From contig BTPG01000002.1 in assembly GCA_036245525.1 (NCBI GenBank), forward strand, positions 127,393,076 through 127,457,075: a DNA stretch of 64,000 nt, read 5' to 3'. Positions 22,311-33,061 of the stretch are shown one piece after another (the first letter of the stretch is position 1; each line of letters opens with the position of its first letter). The notes beneath the pieces were generated by a model. That model was not told where the DNA came from. It searched no databases and saw only the letters and a program-made list of their open reading frames with translations. The position numbers and the translations under genes were made by a program. Source of the stretch: Semisulcospira habei (taxonomy: Eukaryota; Mollusca; Gastropoda; Semisulcospiridae).

Positions 22311-22406
22311 TTTCACAACTTCCCTGCCAATAAGACGTAAAACAGTCCCTAAAAAACAATTCCCCTTCTGGCATAGATCGTCATATCCCCAAATATATCA
22401 TCCGCC

Positions 22407-22474
22407 TGCAAGAGGCATAGATGCTCATGAGCCCCCGCAGTCGCGGGGGCTCATGAGGATCTATGCCTCTTGCA
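22407..22474. repeat. HP-B hairpin
   Basis: A 68-bp hairpin with one mismatch (GATGCTC against GAGGATC) and centre CCCCCGCAGTCGCGGGGG. Confidence 0.9.
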
Positions 22475-22707
22475 CGTGCTGCTGAAATCTGTGGGGTTTG
22501 TTTTTCATGCCGGGAAGGTCGTTCGGTTTTGTTTTCAATCGGTAACCAGATAGGTTTGCCATTCAGTGTGACAGCTCTGGGTCTGGCTAAGTATTTGGGA
22601 GACACAGCTGGGTGTTTGAGGAAAGGTAAAAAGCACGGCCAATATTGGACCACCTAAGATATCAGGGTCCGCGATCTCTTCACGGCTTGAGCCAAGTGAT
22701 TTTGCCT

Positions 22708-22886
22708 TTAACCCCTTCCCTGCCACTGTACGTACATTATTGTTTCTCAGATCTTTGTTTGGATGCACATTGGTCTCGGCAAGAGGCATAGATCCTCATG
22801 AGCCCCCGCATTCGAGGGGGCTCATGAGGATCTATGTCTCTTGCAGTCGGATTGCGTTCACTTTTTCTCGGAAGTGAAAGGGTTAA
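22708..22886. mobile_element. HP-B MITE, complete
   Basis: TTAACCCCTTCCCTGCC at the left and GAAGTGAAAGGGTTAA at the right. The hairpin is 22779-22845. It abuts the next HP-B at a single TTAA (22883-22886). Confidence 0.85.
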
Positions 22887-23070
22887 CCCTCTGACTGCCG
22901 AGGAAATCGATCCATCTGGAAGAGGCATTGAACCTGACGAACCATCATCAGGATCTATGCCTCTTCCTGGCAATATTAATATCAGTTTGATGGAACTACT
23001 ATGATTCGATGTTCACATTGCCCTGTTTTTCACAGACATAAAGTGCGTCATCTGGCAATGACGGGATTAA
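22883..23070. mobile_element. HP-B MITE, complete but with eroded hairpin
   Basis: TTAACCCTCTGACTGCCGAG at the left and GGCAATGACGGGATTAA at the right. The hairpin (about 22918-22975) has lost its GC-rich centre. Confidence 0.8.
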
Positions 23071-23298
23071 GTATAAAGCACAACTTTTCTTGTTGTTTTA
23101 TCCGATGTTTATTTATAGAAGGGACTTTTTTTTTATTTTTAGGACGGGTCGCGGTGGGGCGAATTTAATAGTATGTCCATGATGTCAAGGGCGGGCAGGC
23201 TAAACCTCTAACAATTGAAGTAACAAGATAAAAATTACGTCATGTCTGGTTACGCTAACCTCGCTGCTGAACGTACATTTGGCGCGAAGCAACGTATG

Positions 23299-23392
23299 TG
23301 CGTATGCATGTATGTGCGTATGTATGTATGTATGTATGTATGTATGTATGTATGTATGTATGTATGTATGTATGTATGTATGTATGTGTGTG
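23299..23392. repeat. (GTAT)n microsatellite
   Basis: TATG/GTAT repeat with GTGCGTATGCATG variants at both edges. Confidence 0.95.
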
Positions 23393-23819
23393 CGTATGCA
23401 TGTAAACAAGAGAATCTCTGATATTTCTGTACACACAAGCTTGAAACTTGGAGAAATATTTCTTAAGTGGGTGGCTAAGAGAGCCTTCGAGCATATTGTA
23501 ATTAAATGTGTCATTGAAGAAATAAACAACCGTTTATAAGAAGTCGGTTGACCCAGATTAGAGTCCGTAATTTTTGTCATATTCAGTTGAACTTTTGCAT
23601 ATAGCTAGTTTGGAGAAAGACATTGGCTGAGTTCGTTAGCCAGCTTTGTATCCTTTCAACTTCTTTAGTAAAAATTAATTCTTTTCAGAAAATAATTAAA
23701 ACACTAATAAACCTTTACTTCTAGAGAAAGTCAGACAGTGGCGGTGACGTAAAAGGGGCAACTCAGTCACCACGCAGACAGACATAATACTCTAAATATG
23801 ACGTCATTCTCTCTCTCGC

Positions 23820-23983
<164 letters not shown>

Positions 23984-23991
23984 TGCGCGCA

Positions 23992-24053
23992 TCTCCAGGA
24001 GGAATAGATCCATGCGCCGTCCAGGCGCATGAGGATCTATGCCTCTTGGAGAT
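23992..24053. repeat. HP-B hairpin, shortened loop
   Basis: TCTCCAGGAGGAATAGATC pairs with GATCTATGCCTCTTGGAGA around CATGCGCCGTCCAGGCGCATG. It sits at the end of the CA tract. Confidence 0.75.
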
Positions 24054-24740
24054 GTTTGGAGCGCGCGCACGCACAAACGCACACACACACACATCGACGC
24101 GCTTTCAGAAGAGCATACAGATGATCCGTGTACTTAGTATATCATGTAGCTAGGTAAAGTCAACCTGCTTTCACACACATTATAGCAAGACTGAAATTGT
24201 ATCGTGAAGTTCTAGTTTTGTCACCATTTTCTGAAGCCTATGAAACGAAAGTGAAAATTATGTTATTAAATAGAAGGGACTTAAAAAGTGTTGTTATTGA
24301 TCCGACGTTTGTTATATCGGACGTTGTTATATGCGGAGTAGATTGTACGTGCACGGGCCAATTTGGGGCTACTGAAGATATCAGCGTCTATGATGCTCTT
24401 ACTGCCATGGTCAAATGATTTTCAGCAAAAAGTACCGAGGCTACGCTAGCCTCTATTCTTTGTTTCCAGTATCAGGCTGGAATCGTCTGAGTGATACAAT
24501 ATATGTATATGTGGCAACACAGAGTGATGGATTTGACTGTGGAGTGATAGTCGCGGGAGACAGATAAATCGCAACAGCCTGCTCAGTTGTAGTGTCTGAT
24601 TATGTTGCCTATTGGTCCATCTACGGGATCGATCCCACAGAAACATTTTATTCATGATTTATTTTGGCAAAGTGATGTCATTGCGGTAAGACAGAACAAA
24701 CACATGCTCTCCTCCACTTGAAGAACATGAGTGTAGACAG
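24054..24740. other. Intergenic, no gene recognised
   Basis: A 73-codon open frame at 24197-24418 has no recognisable feature. No HP element. Confidence 0.45.
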
Positions 24741-24817
24741 TCCGCAAGGGCCTTCATAGCAGGTCTTCATGAGTCCCCTTAGCCTGTAAGGGCTCGTGAA
24801 GATCTATGTTTCTTGCT
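24741..24817. repeat. HP-B hairpin, diverged
   Basis: GCAGGTCTTCATGAGTCCCC pairs with GGGCTCGTGAAGATC. The outer left arm is degraded. Confidence 0.65.
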
Positions 24818-25015
24818 TGTACGTAGATGGCGTTATTTGCAGTGAATGTAGGTTCAACCTGTCACCAGCCCCCTTTTCAGCCCGCCCATCTCCCCTGATG
24901 GTGAAGGTGGTTTGTAAAAAAAAAAAAAACGTTGCTGGCAGTTGCTTGTTTTGGTTTTTGCTTTCTGCCGACTCCCATTACTTTGTTTCCAGTCCCTCAA
25001 CCAAACTGTTACATC

Positions 25016-25082
25016 TGCAAGAAGCACAGATTCTCATGAGCCCTTGTAGGTGCAGGGGCTCATGAGAATTTATGCCTCTTGG
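25016..25082. repeat. HP-B hairpin
   Basis: Arms TGCAAGAAGCACAGATTCTC and GAGAATTTATGCCTCTTG, with a few mismatches. Confidence 0.8.
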
Positions 25083-25189
25083 TTGCATGAAATGTACCCG
25101 GGCCGTTATTCACATACAGAAGATGTTACAGGCTTGAACTCAAGTGAACGACTTTTGCACAGAGTTTTATCGCCAAAGACGTACACCCA

Positions 25190-25254
25190 CAAGAGGCATA
25201 CATTCTCATGAGCCACTGCGGCCGCAGGGGCTCATGAAACTCTATGCCTCTTGC
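25190..25254. repeat. HP-B hairpin
   Basis: Arms CAAGAGGCATACATTCTCAT and ATGAAACTCTATGCCTCTTG around CTGCGGCCGCAG. Confidence 0.8.
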
Positions 25255-25640
25255 TGGCGTGACTCTCCATATTTATAATTATAGGAAGTCACCGGCTTCG
25301 AGCCTTGGGCTGTTCTGGCAGAATTTTATTGTCAAACCTATCTCAGTCAGGCCCAAGCTTCGCGATGTCTGGGAATCTAAACATTTGTCGACGCGCACTG
25401 TGCGGATCTCGGAGAGTGAAATCGCGCCCAGGTTTAGTTTTTCTTTCTCATCCTCCTCCCCACCTCCCCTTTACTTAGCATCAAAGAGCGTGGAAGCTAC
25501 GCTATTAGCATAGCCTCTTATACTCTTTCTTACCATTTCCTGGGTTTTCTTGGTAGGACCTTTGTTAAAAGTGGCATGACAGAGTCTTATAACCCTTGAT
25601 CAGTTGCCACTGGTCGCGAATTGTGTTTCTGAAATCTTTG
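25255..25640. other. Intergenic, nothing recognised
   Basis: Plain sequence with a short pyrimidine-rich stretch at 25435-25475. Confidence 0.5.
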
Positions 25641-25784
25641 TTAACCCATTACAACTTGATGCAGATTTTAAAGAAAGCTTATTGCCCTATAAAGGCTACA
25701 TTACAGATCAGGAGATAGATCAACCGTTTTACTTCCTAGTCAAATTAATTTAAAGCAGTAGTGTATCCGGATGAAAAGGGTTAA
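25641..25784. mobile_element. HP-A element (A4 type) with hairpin deleted
   Basis: Termini TTAACCCATTACA and GGATGAAAAGGGTTAA, and the A4 outer sequence (ATTACAGATCAGGAGATAG), are present. The AAGGGTGG-GGCGCC hairpin is missing. Length is 144 bp against about 215 bp for intact copies. Confidence 0.7.
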
Positions 25785-25843
25785 TATAACACCAAAGAAC
25801 CGTCGTCAGTCCGGCCGAGAAACATGGATACAGCTGTTGGACC

Positions 25844-25959
25844 AGCAAGAGGCATAGATGATCATCATGAGCCCCCGCACCTGTGGGGGATCATGAGGAT
25901 CTATGTCCTTTGTAATTGTCGGGATCGACTTCACTTTTTCTGGGCACTGAAAGGGTTAA
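25844..25959. mobile_element. HP-B hairpin with right terminus
   Basis: The hairpin is at 25844-25912, with a duplicated ATC in the left arm. The right end TGGGCACTGAAAGGGTTAA is at 25941-25959. The left terminus is not typical. Confidence 0.75.
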
Positions 25960-26113
25960 TAGCCTGGTTAGACCCTACAATGGTACGTTTCGCGTGACAG
26001 ATCTTGGAGTGTCGTTCTTCAACAGTTAAAAAGAAAAGATAAGAATTAGAACTTCGTTTTCAGTGGTTCCACTTCCAGAGTGGAAAAGTAAAATGAAATG
26101 AGCCACTGTCTGC

Positions 26114-26217
26114 TATACGGACGAGCAAAAGAAATGCGACATTTTTTAAATCATCGGAAACACGAAAGTGTTTCCGATGAGTCAAAAAAGGTCGTATTTC
26201 TTTCGCTCGTCTGTATA
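26114..26217. mobile_element. HP-H mariner-like MITE, copy 1
   Basis: Ends TATACGGACGAGCAAAAGAA and TTTCGCTCGTCTGTATA. The interior pairs around CGGAAACACGAAAGTGTTTCCG. A TA flank and these ends are of the kind known in Tc1/mariner elements; the family call is inference. Confidence 0.7.
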
Positions 26218-26340
26218 TAACAACACAACGATGAAGATGATATTAATTCTTATGGTGATTGTGTTCAAGAGAAGCCACGTAGACATGAGCAATCCAGACC
26301 AAAAAGGTGACTGCCAAGCGTATAATATGCAAAGAAGTAC

Positions 26341-26590
26341 AGAAACACGCTTAGAAAAGACGGGTACAACACAATGTATTAATATTTCGGGTAAATACCC
26401 TTTGTCAAAATAGACAAACAGAGAGATTAGCCGCTACTTATCTTCATTGGCAGAAGGAATTCCTTCTGCCAATGAAGATAAGTAGCGGCTAATCTCTCTG
26501 TTTGTTTGTTTGTCTATTTTGACAAAGGGTATTGTACCCGAAATATTAATAAATTGTGTTGTACCCGTCTTTTCTAAGCGTGTTTCTTTC
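26341..26590. repeat. HP-I long palindrome, copy 1
   Basis: Arms of about 119 and 131 bp meet at GGAATTCC (26456-26463) and are nearly identical. The differences are an extra ACAAACAA in the right arm and a few substitutions. A diverged relative is at 62080-62600. Confidence 0.85.
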
Positions 26591-26599
26591 TCCGTTGGG

Positions 26600-27059
26600 T
26601 ACTTCTTCACGTAGAGATGATCACGCAGAGAAGAGGGACGATCAAAGCGGCGATGCGGCTGCTGATAGGCATATGATCAGGACGACATTTCCTCCAATGA
26701 CGTTGTTCGTGTCCCAGGGCATGATGGGATTTTGGGGGGGGGGGGGGGGGGGGTGTGTGCGGAGAAAGTCTGTCGGGCAGGTCAAATTCATCAGTCTCAC
26801 AATTTAGGCCGGGTGCAACTATCTGTAAAAGTGAAAAGTTGAAGACATTGATGGTCAGAATGATATCACTCGTCAGGCCGCCGAAACGTTTCACTAGAAC
26901 ATACTCGAGAAAGTATCTAATCTTCATTGTAGGCCTACTGAGTATCATCTCTCAGTACTGAACACGCTGTCCAGCAAGTCAAATCATTCAGGTAACGTAG
27001 CCGAAATAAATCGACTCGCTAAATGATTCCAAAAACTTCTCAGTGACATATCTTCCTTC
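26600..27059. other. Intergenic; G-run
   Basis: G-run of about 19 at 26735-26753. No gene recognised. Confidence 0.5.
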
Positions 27060-27130
27060 TGCAAGAAGCATAGATCTCCATGAGCCGCAAATAAGCGGGG
27101 CCTCATCAGTGAAGATCAATGCTTCTTGCT
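27060..27130. repeat. HP-B hairpin, diverged centre
   Basis: TGCAAGAAGCATAGATC pairs with GATCAATGCTTCTTGC. The centre is altered by CATCAGTGAA. Confidence 0.75.
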
Positions 27131-27390
27131 GAAATAGTCACGTGTGTTCTTTACACGGAGAGGATCCGGAGTCAAGAGTATACGACAGCTTAGTGTGCCT
27201 TGCTAAATGGTTTCAAGCGAGTCCGGTGTCTCTCTAGACTTCTTCCGAATCCAACCCCGCGGGAAGGTATTTACAGAAAAATATCCCTGACACTTGGAAA
27301 ATAATTATCGCCCGTTGGCCCGCCCCGAACTTGCTCCACGTCGACCTGTTGGTGTCTTGATCACTCCACCTGCTAAACCCCGCCCATTTT

Positions 27391-27457
27391 CCAATAAGCA
27401 TAGATTCTCATGGGCCCCTGCATAAGAGGGGGCTCATGAGAATCTATACCTCTTGTT
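27391..27457. repeat. HP-B hairpin
   Basis: CAATAAGCATAGATTCTCAT pairs with ATGAGAATCTATACCTCTTG around CCCCTGCATAAGAGGGGG. Confidence 0.8.
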
Positions 27458-27896
27458 TGATCGATTTTCCCGCTGTGTTTTTTCGAGGAAGATTGTCGTC
27501 TGCTTTCAATCGACGATAGCGATGCCGAGCAGACTTTTTAATCTAACCCAATTTTGCGCCAGATGCGGACCTCCCCGTCTGTGGATTGCGCCAGGTGGGG
27601 ACCTCCCTGTGTGAAGGGTTGAGCTCTCGATCTCTGGTTCTGCTGAGCAGGTACAGGATTAAATCCCAATTACATCCTTCATCCGAGAGACAAAGAGGTA
27701 AATATATGTATGCCAGCAGACGACACTACATTCATCTGAATTTATACAGACTCTTGGAGCACATTAGATCCAGGATTTTTTCAAGATAGGACGGAAGCCG
27801 TGTGAGGAACTGCAAAGTGTGTTTTGATGGAACTTCGCCGCATGAAACTTCACCGTCTGACGGAAACACAGACGAAAATTGGACTGACTGTGCCGT

Positions 27897-27963
27897 CAAG
27901 AGGCATAGATCTTCATGAGTCCCTGCATAATTCAGAGACTCATGAAGATCTGCGCCTCTTGCA
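27897..27963. repeat. HP-B hairpin
   Basis: CAAGAGGCATAGATCTTCAT pairs with ATGAAGATCTGCGCCTCTTG. The centre is AT-rich (TGCATAATTCA). Confidence 0.85.
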
Positions 27964-28205
27964 GATGGACTGGGTTTGCTGAGAGCCTGATCTCTCCAGT
28001 AAGTGTGTTTGGATGGAGTGACATGGGCAGGAAGTTTATTACGGTAATTGGCTGCTTTGTGTATTTGTTTTCCATTTGTTGGAGGTGTACATGTTGGTGC
28101 ATGGGCCAGCGCAGATCTCTTCACTGAAGAATAAAGTGGTTAGTCACTGAAGATCGTCAGAACGGAACTGTATACTAACCCTATCCAAGTAGAGAGGCTA
28201 CACTC

Positions 28206-28419
28206 TTAACTTACTCAGCCCCAAAGCCCTATTGCCCAAATTTTGGAGGCGTCACGTAAGGACTATGCACTAGTTGCGTGAGATGGATCGACCATGATTA
28301 TTCAAGGGTAGTGCCAGACTAGCTTGGCGCCGACAGGCGCCAAGCTAATCTGGCACTACCCTTGAATAATCATGGTCGATCCATCTCCTGCTGTAGCGCG
28401 TCGGGGCTGAATGGGTTAA
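28206..28419. mobile_element. HP-A hairpin MITE (A2 type)
   Basis: TTAA at both ends. The hairpin is GATTATTCAAGGGTAGTGCC and its complement. It shares TTAA 28416-28419 with the HP-B that follows. Confidence 0.85.
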
Positions 28420-28618
28420 CCCTCCTGTCACTGCCAGCTGACGCTGTGTTTCTGAAGGGCCTGTTAATCCAGCGTCAGTGAGTCCCAGCCGTCTGAGGAA
28501 CACGGATTCAAAGTGGTGTCGGCCAGAGGCATAGATCTTCGTGAGCCCCTGCAACTGCGGGGGCTCAAGAGGATCTATGTCTCTAGCAGTTGCATCGTGT
28601 TCATTTTTTTTTTTGTTT

Positions 28619-28649
<31 letters not shown>

Positions 28650-28686
28650 GAAACCAACGGTGCTGTGGTAAGTGAAAGTTGGTTAA
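28416..28686. mobile_element. HP-B MITE with expanded G-run
   Basis: Left TTAACCCTCCTGTCACTGCC, hairpin at about 28524-28590, then a T-run and a G-run of about 20 (28629-28648). Right end AGTGAAAGTTGGTTAA. Confidence 0.7.
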
Positions 28687-28923
28687 CGGGCATATCAGTG
28701 CGTAGCATTTTCACGCCAGCTTTTTGGGTGCTAATGCCGAGGTCGCTTAAAAGAAATAGAGTTCTCGCGACCCCCTTGGCAGTACCGACTCCAGTGAAAC
28801 TATGCCTTTTGCAGGTGGAAGAATCTAATGATTGACAAATGTGACACTTCCGTGTTGACAGAATGTGTTTTAGTGATTTATGGGTCATCTTTGCTCCGTG
28901 CTTTTGCCGGATGACGACGATTC

Positions 28924-29145
28924 TTAAATATATCAGTTCTGCCCCCCTGGACCGAAATCCCCAAATTTTGAAGTTGCCCTCTGAAAGACGGTAATACAAT
29001 TCGAGAGACAGATCGATCATGATAGTTCAAGGGTGGTGCCAGAATAGCTTGGCGCCTATGGGCGCCAAGCTATTCTGGCACCACCCTTGAACTATCATGC
29101 TCGATCCATTGTCTTGCTGTGGTGTGTCGGAGCTGAATGAGTTAA
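28924..29145. mobile_element. HP-A hairpin MITE (A1 type)
   Basis: TTAA ends and A1 outer sequence (CCGAAATCCCCAAATTTTG). The hairpin at about 29008-29104 is almost perfect. Confidence 0.85.
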
Positions 29146-29221
29146 CTGGTTTATGGATGTCGCCTCAAACTAGTCTTTGTTATTTCCCAGGCCGCGACAT
29201 AAAACAAGGCATATGGGAGAG

Positions 29222-29223
<2 letters not shown>

Positions 29224-29308
<85 letters not shown>

Positions 29309-29400
29309 TAGGGGGGAGAGGGGGGGGGGGGAGGGGAGGTTGAGGATGGTTGGGGAGGGGGAGGGGGGGGAGAATGTGTGTGTGGAGGGCGGGTGAGAGG
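29224..29400. repeat. (TG)n microsatellite and G-rich tract
   Basis: About 84 bp of TG, then GGGGA-rich sequence to about 29400. Confidence 0.95.
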
Positions 29401-29609
29401 GGGCATTGAGGTGGAGCATTATGTCCAATATGCCTCATGCCTCGTTAGCCCCATCATCGTATCGCTGATAACACCATTAGTAAAATAAAATGATTTTCTG
29501 GCCATTGAGTGCGGGCTCTTTTCTGTGCTTGTTGTAACAAACGCTGTGCCGACTAGGCCACTTGACAGCCAACCGACCTGCATGAGGGTGTGACCCCTGT
29601 GAGTATGGC

Positions 29610-29738
29610 CCAGGAGCCAGGTGCATGAGCGAACTTAGTCCTGCACCAGCCACTAAGCAAGTTGCGCCGCTATAGCGGCGCGCCTTGCTTAGTGGCTGGT
29701 GCAGCTCTAAGCCGCTCGCTCATGCAACTGACCCCTGG
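29610..29738. repeat. HP-K hairpin, copy 2
   Basis: Outer CCAGGAGCCAG/CTGACCCCTGG and inner CACCAGCCACTAAGCAAG and its complement, with centre GCGCCGCTATAGCGGCGC. Partner of 16179-16300. Confidence 0.8.
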
Positions 29739-30320
29739 TCAGAAGAGAAAGCATGACCCAAAGAACATCTTGCCATACTGACATACCATGACCATTGGCG
29801 GAGTTCCTACGCAACCGTTGAGGGCCTGTAGCTGGCTCCTCCACAGAATGAACCTCTCCTCAGGAATGAGTGAAAATCGGTACATTTTAGTTGCAAGTTT
29901 ACCATTTAGTGCAGACATACCAAAGACTGCATAATTCTTGTGCAATCTGTCTTCGGCCGTAAGATCCAAAATCATAGACCTGCACACGCACCTCAACAAC
30001 AAGATGCACCTAATCACCAGTTCTCTCCCGTTGCCTCGCCGCGAGCTAGGTTTCTCTCCCCATGTTTAGTTTACTGAATGCCTTGTTATGTTGTTTGTTT
30101 GTACGCTTCTCGGCTCGCGCTTTGAATAAACTTGTGCGATCTCTGAGCCGGTGGGCGCAATTTTGCACTGTGTATTTGTTTATGCGTGTGTGTTTGCACT
30201 TGTTCTGGGCGGGCATAGTTTCGACGTTGGCAGTGAAAATGGAACTGAGCTCTAGAACATCAGAAAACCCATCGCTCACGACTCCTTGCAAATGAGAATG
30301 GTAGACGTAAATCACCAAAA
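29739..30320. other. Intergenic; possible HP-J fragment
   Basis: GTAAGATCCAAAATCATAGACC at about 29958-29979 resembles an HP-J arm. No gene recognised. Confidence 0.4.
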
Positions 30321-30389
30321 ACAAGAGGAATAGATCTTCATGAGCCCCCGCATTCTGCGGGGGCTCATGAAGATCTATTTCTCTTGCAG
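30321..30389. repeat. HP-B hairpin
   Basis: CAAGAGGAATAGATCTTCAT pairs with its complement. Centre CCCCCGCATTCTGCGGGGG. Confidence 0.9.
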
Positions 30390-30807
30390 AATAAAGCTGT
30401 TCTCGTCAAGAGTGAAGCGGTCTTCTGAATTTTGCCAAATGTTTTTTGTCGTTTGTGTCAAGATGTTTGTTTCTGTGTTTATTTACAATTGTTTATAACG
30501 TCAGGGTTTATTTCACAGCGAAGTTTCAATTTTGAGCAAACATATATCAAGAAATGTTTCTTTTGTTACTGAGAGTCTGTGTGTTTTTGATATCACGTTC
30601 AAGTGTGGTGCCCTCAGATAGAAACTCGTTCCTTCGTTCATTCCTCAGTACACAAATTGTTGGTGCGCCTAGTCTGTTCGTCCATCCATCGATCCATCTA
30701 CCTATCCATCCGTCCATCCATTCCTTCCATCTTCCCTCTCTTACCCCATGAGGGGATGCACGGTTGTCTACTGTCACTGTTTATGCCTTATTTTGTTGAT
30801 CACAAAT

Positions 30808-30810
<3 letters not shown>

Positions 30811-30893
<83 letters not shown>

Positions 30894-30920
30894 TACACAC
30901 CATCACACACACACACACCA

Positions 30921-31001
<81 letters not shown>
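30811..31001. repeat. (CA)n microsatellite
   Basis: Two CA blocks separated by CACCATCACACAC interruptions. Confidence 0.95.
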
Positions 31002-31006
<5 letters not shown>

Positions 31007-31138
31007 ACAGAGAGAGAGAGAGAGAAAAAAAACACAACCCAAATACTGACTTGGGGCACTATAACTTTGGCAGAAATAAAGTGAATCACAACGGATCACT
31101 ATAATAATAAAATACAATATTTTCTCAGAATCACGCAA

Positions 31139-31170
31139 ACGTTAATAATAACAATAACAACAATAATAAT

Positions 31171-31212
<42 letters not shown>
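31139..31212. repeat. (AAT)n/(AAC)n microsatellite
   Basis: AATAAT, AACAAT and AAC repeat blocks. Confidence 0.9.
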
Positions 31213-31213
<1 letters not shown>

Positions 31214-31285
31214 CATGTAATTGTAAAGATCGGAAATAACGTCACAATTTCAGCTCATTCTTTATTGTCCTCTATCCGTCCCGCA

Positions 31286-31385
31286 TTAACCCCTTGACTG
31301 CTACCCAGTGACGATACTGATCGGCAGAAAAGACGCATAACTATTCACGCATCTTTTCCGTCGAACAGTAACGTCAGCAGCAGCC
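31286..31385. mobile_element. HP-E element
   Basis: Left terminus TTAACCCCTTGACTGCTA. Inner GGCAGAAAAGACGC pairs with GCATCTTTTCCG. The right terminus is lost. Confidence 0.6.
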
Positions 31386-31423
31386 ACTATGGCTTCCATC
31401 AAACTGTACCTTCTTTTTGCCTG

Positions 31424-31634
31424 TGAACTCATTCACCGACGCCCATATTTCCCAAATTTTGGAGGCGTCATCTAACGACTATGCACCTGTTGCAGGAGAT
31501 GGATCGACCATGATAATTCAAGGGTAGTGCAGATTAGCTTGGCGCCGACAGGCGCCAAGCTAATCTGGCACAATCCTTGAATTATCATGGTCGACCCATC
31601 TCCTGCTGTAGCGCGTCAGGGCTGAATGAGTTAA
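31424..31634. mobile_element. HP-A hairpin MITE (A2 type)
   Basis: It runs from TGAA to TTAA. The hairpin has one lost base in the left arm (GTAGTGCAGATTAG) and a changed right arm (GGCACAATCCTTG). Confidence 0.85.
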
Positions 31635-31924
31635 GTTAATGAGTTAATTACGAATCGGATACGAAACCGATACGAATACAAAGCGGGTCCGAAACAGAGA
31701 AAAATAGCGGGCAAGTCGTTTTCATGTTTGCGTGTTTCCATATGCCCGATGCGATATTTTCGCATCCGGCTTCGAACGAATATGACGCAATTTTTTTCAG
31801 AAGGACAATTGCAGTCAGTCACCGCATCGGGTTCGCATCGTATTCGTATAGGATGCGTGTTCAGTTATGGAAACGTAGCTTTAGTCTCTTGGCTGTTGGC
31901 TGCATTCTTGGTCAAAAGTATGGG

Positions 31925-31955
31925 GGTCTGTGATTTTAGACCTAAGGGCTCACAA
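31925..31955. repeat. HP-J half copy
   Basis: GGTCTGTGATTTTAGACCTAAGG matches one HP-J arm (see 60548-60615). Confidence 0.45.
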
Positions 31956-32017
31956 ACTTGCAGTGCGCATAAAATTAAATATGTTTGCCGCGGAAAGAAC
32001 TTGACTACATGCGTACA

Positions 32018-32090
32018 TTCCTGTACCCAATACGCAAAAAGCCTTCGGCCGGGGTCGAGTGCGACCGCCGTTGGCTCGAGCATAGAGCGC
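32018..32090. repeat. HP-F half copy
   Basis: CCCAATACGCAAAAAGCCTTC and CGGGGTCGAGTGCGACCG resemble HP-F. Confidence 0.4.
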
Positions 32091-32350
32091 TCTTACTCCA
32101 GTACAGTGACTGACATGCACTCAGTTAAAAAAAAAATCTTCTTTTCGTTACAATCCTCTGTTAAATAGCAAAACTCCCACACGTGTTATGTTTTAAAACA
32201 CGCCAAACATATCTTTGTTGAACTGCTGAGGCCATCAAAACAATCGCAAAACATGTCACAACAGAAACAATAGAAACACCTAATGACACTATCACTAAAC
32301 AAACGAGTGTTGATAGACAATCTACTAAGCATGCCGGGCCTTTCCACTTG

Positions 32351-32413
32351 CTTCAAACACAGATTCGCATGCGGCCTTGCAGCTGCTAGGGTTCATAAGA
32401 ATCAAAGCCTCTC
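32351..32413. repeat. HP-B hairpin, decayed
   Basis: AACACAGATTCGCATGCGGCC and AGGGTTCATAAGAATC keep the HP-B order with many changes. Confidence 0.5.
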
Positions 32414-32755
32414 GATGACAAAGGTAAGCTATCGCTGTTCCTCAAACTATGGGGGTATCAAGACTTTAGTGTTTAACCGTTTGGAAGCTACTTGATGGCC
32501 TGGCCTTGATTTACTTTTATGGCGGTTTGTGATTGGTCGATATAAACAGCTAAGGCTTTGATTGGTTGGAAGATAAGTCAGGAAACAGCATGACCTTCGA
32601 TGTGAAAACAAAATGTATGTCGTCACTTAATTTTGGATGGTTTATTTTGTTTCTGTCAGTAACGTCCAGTCATCACAACCACTGACTGGACGCTTCCAAA
32701 CTCATCAGTAGCGGATACAGCCTGAGATATTCGTTGGTATTGTCCCCATCATTAT

Positions 32756-32847
32756 TTAACCTTTTGGCTTTGGGTAGCGCTTTTTGTCGCGATGATTCCT
32801 GACGGAATCATCGCGACAAAAACCTCTACCGACAGCCAAAGGGTTAG
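32756..32847. mobile_element. HP-C hairpin MITE, complete
   Basis: It runs from TTAA to TTAG. The whole element is one palindrome: CCTTTTGGCT/AGCCAAAGG outside and TGTCGCGATGATTCC with its complement inside. Confidence 0.85.
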
Positions 32848-32914
32848 TCTTTCCTCTGTCTTGATGGTTTCGTTCTGGAGATAATGTCTGTTGTTTGTGA
32901 TTTTTCAAAGATTG

Positions 32915-32917
<3 letters not shown>

Positions 32918-32963
<46 letters not shown>
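32918..32963. repeat. (TAA)n microsatellite
   Basis: About 15 TAA units. Confidence 0.95.
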
Positions 32964-32965
<2 letters not shown>

Positions 32966-33061
32966 GCGGATGTATTAGGCGCCTATACGTGATAAAATGT
33001 CTAGGTACCGTACACATGAACAAGAATCATATTACACAAAAAGTGACAAAACAAAACAGTT

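Noticed and set aside
24197..24418. 73-codon frame with several Asp and Val residues
   Set aside because: Too short, no motif, no splice context and no second copy in the window.
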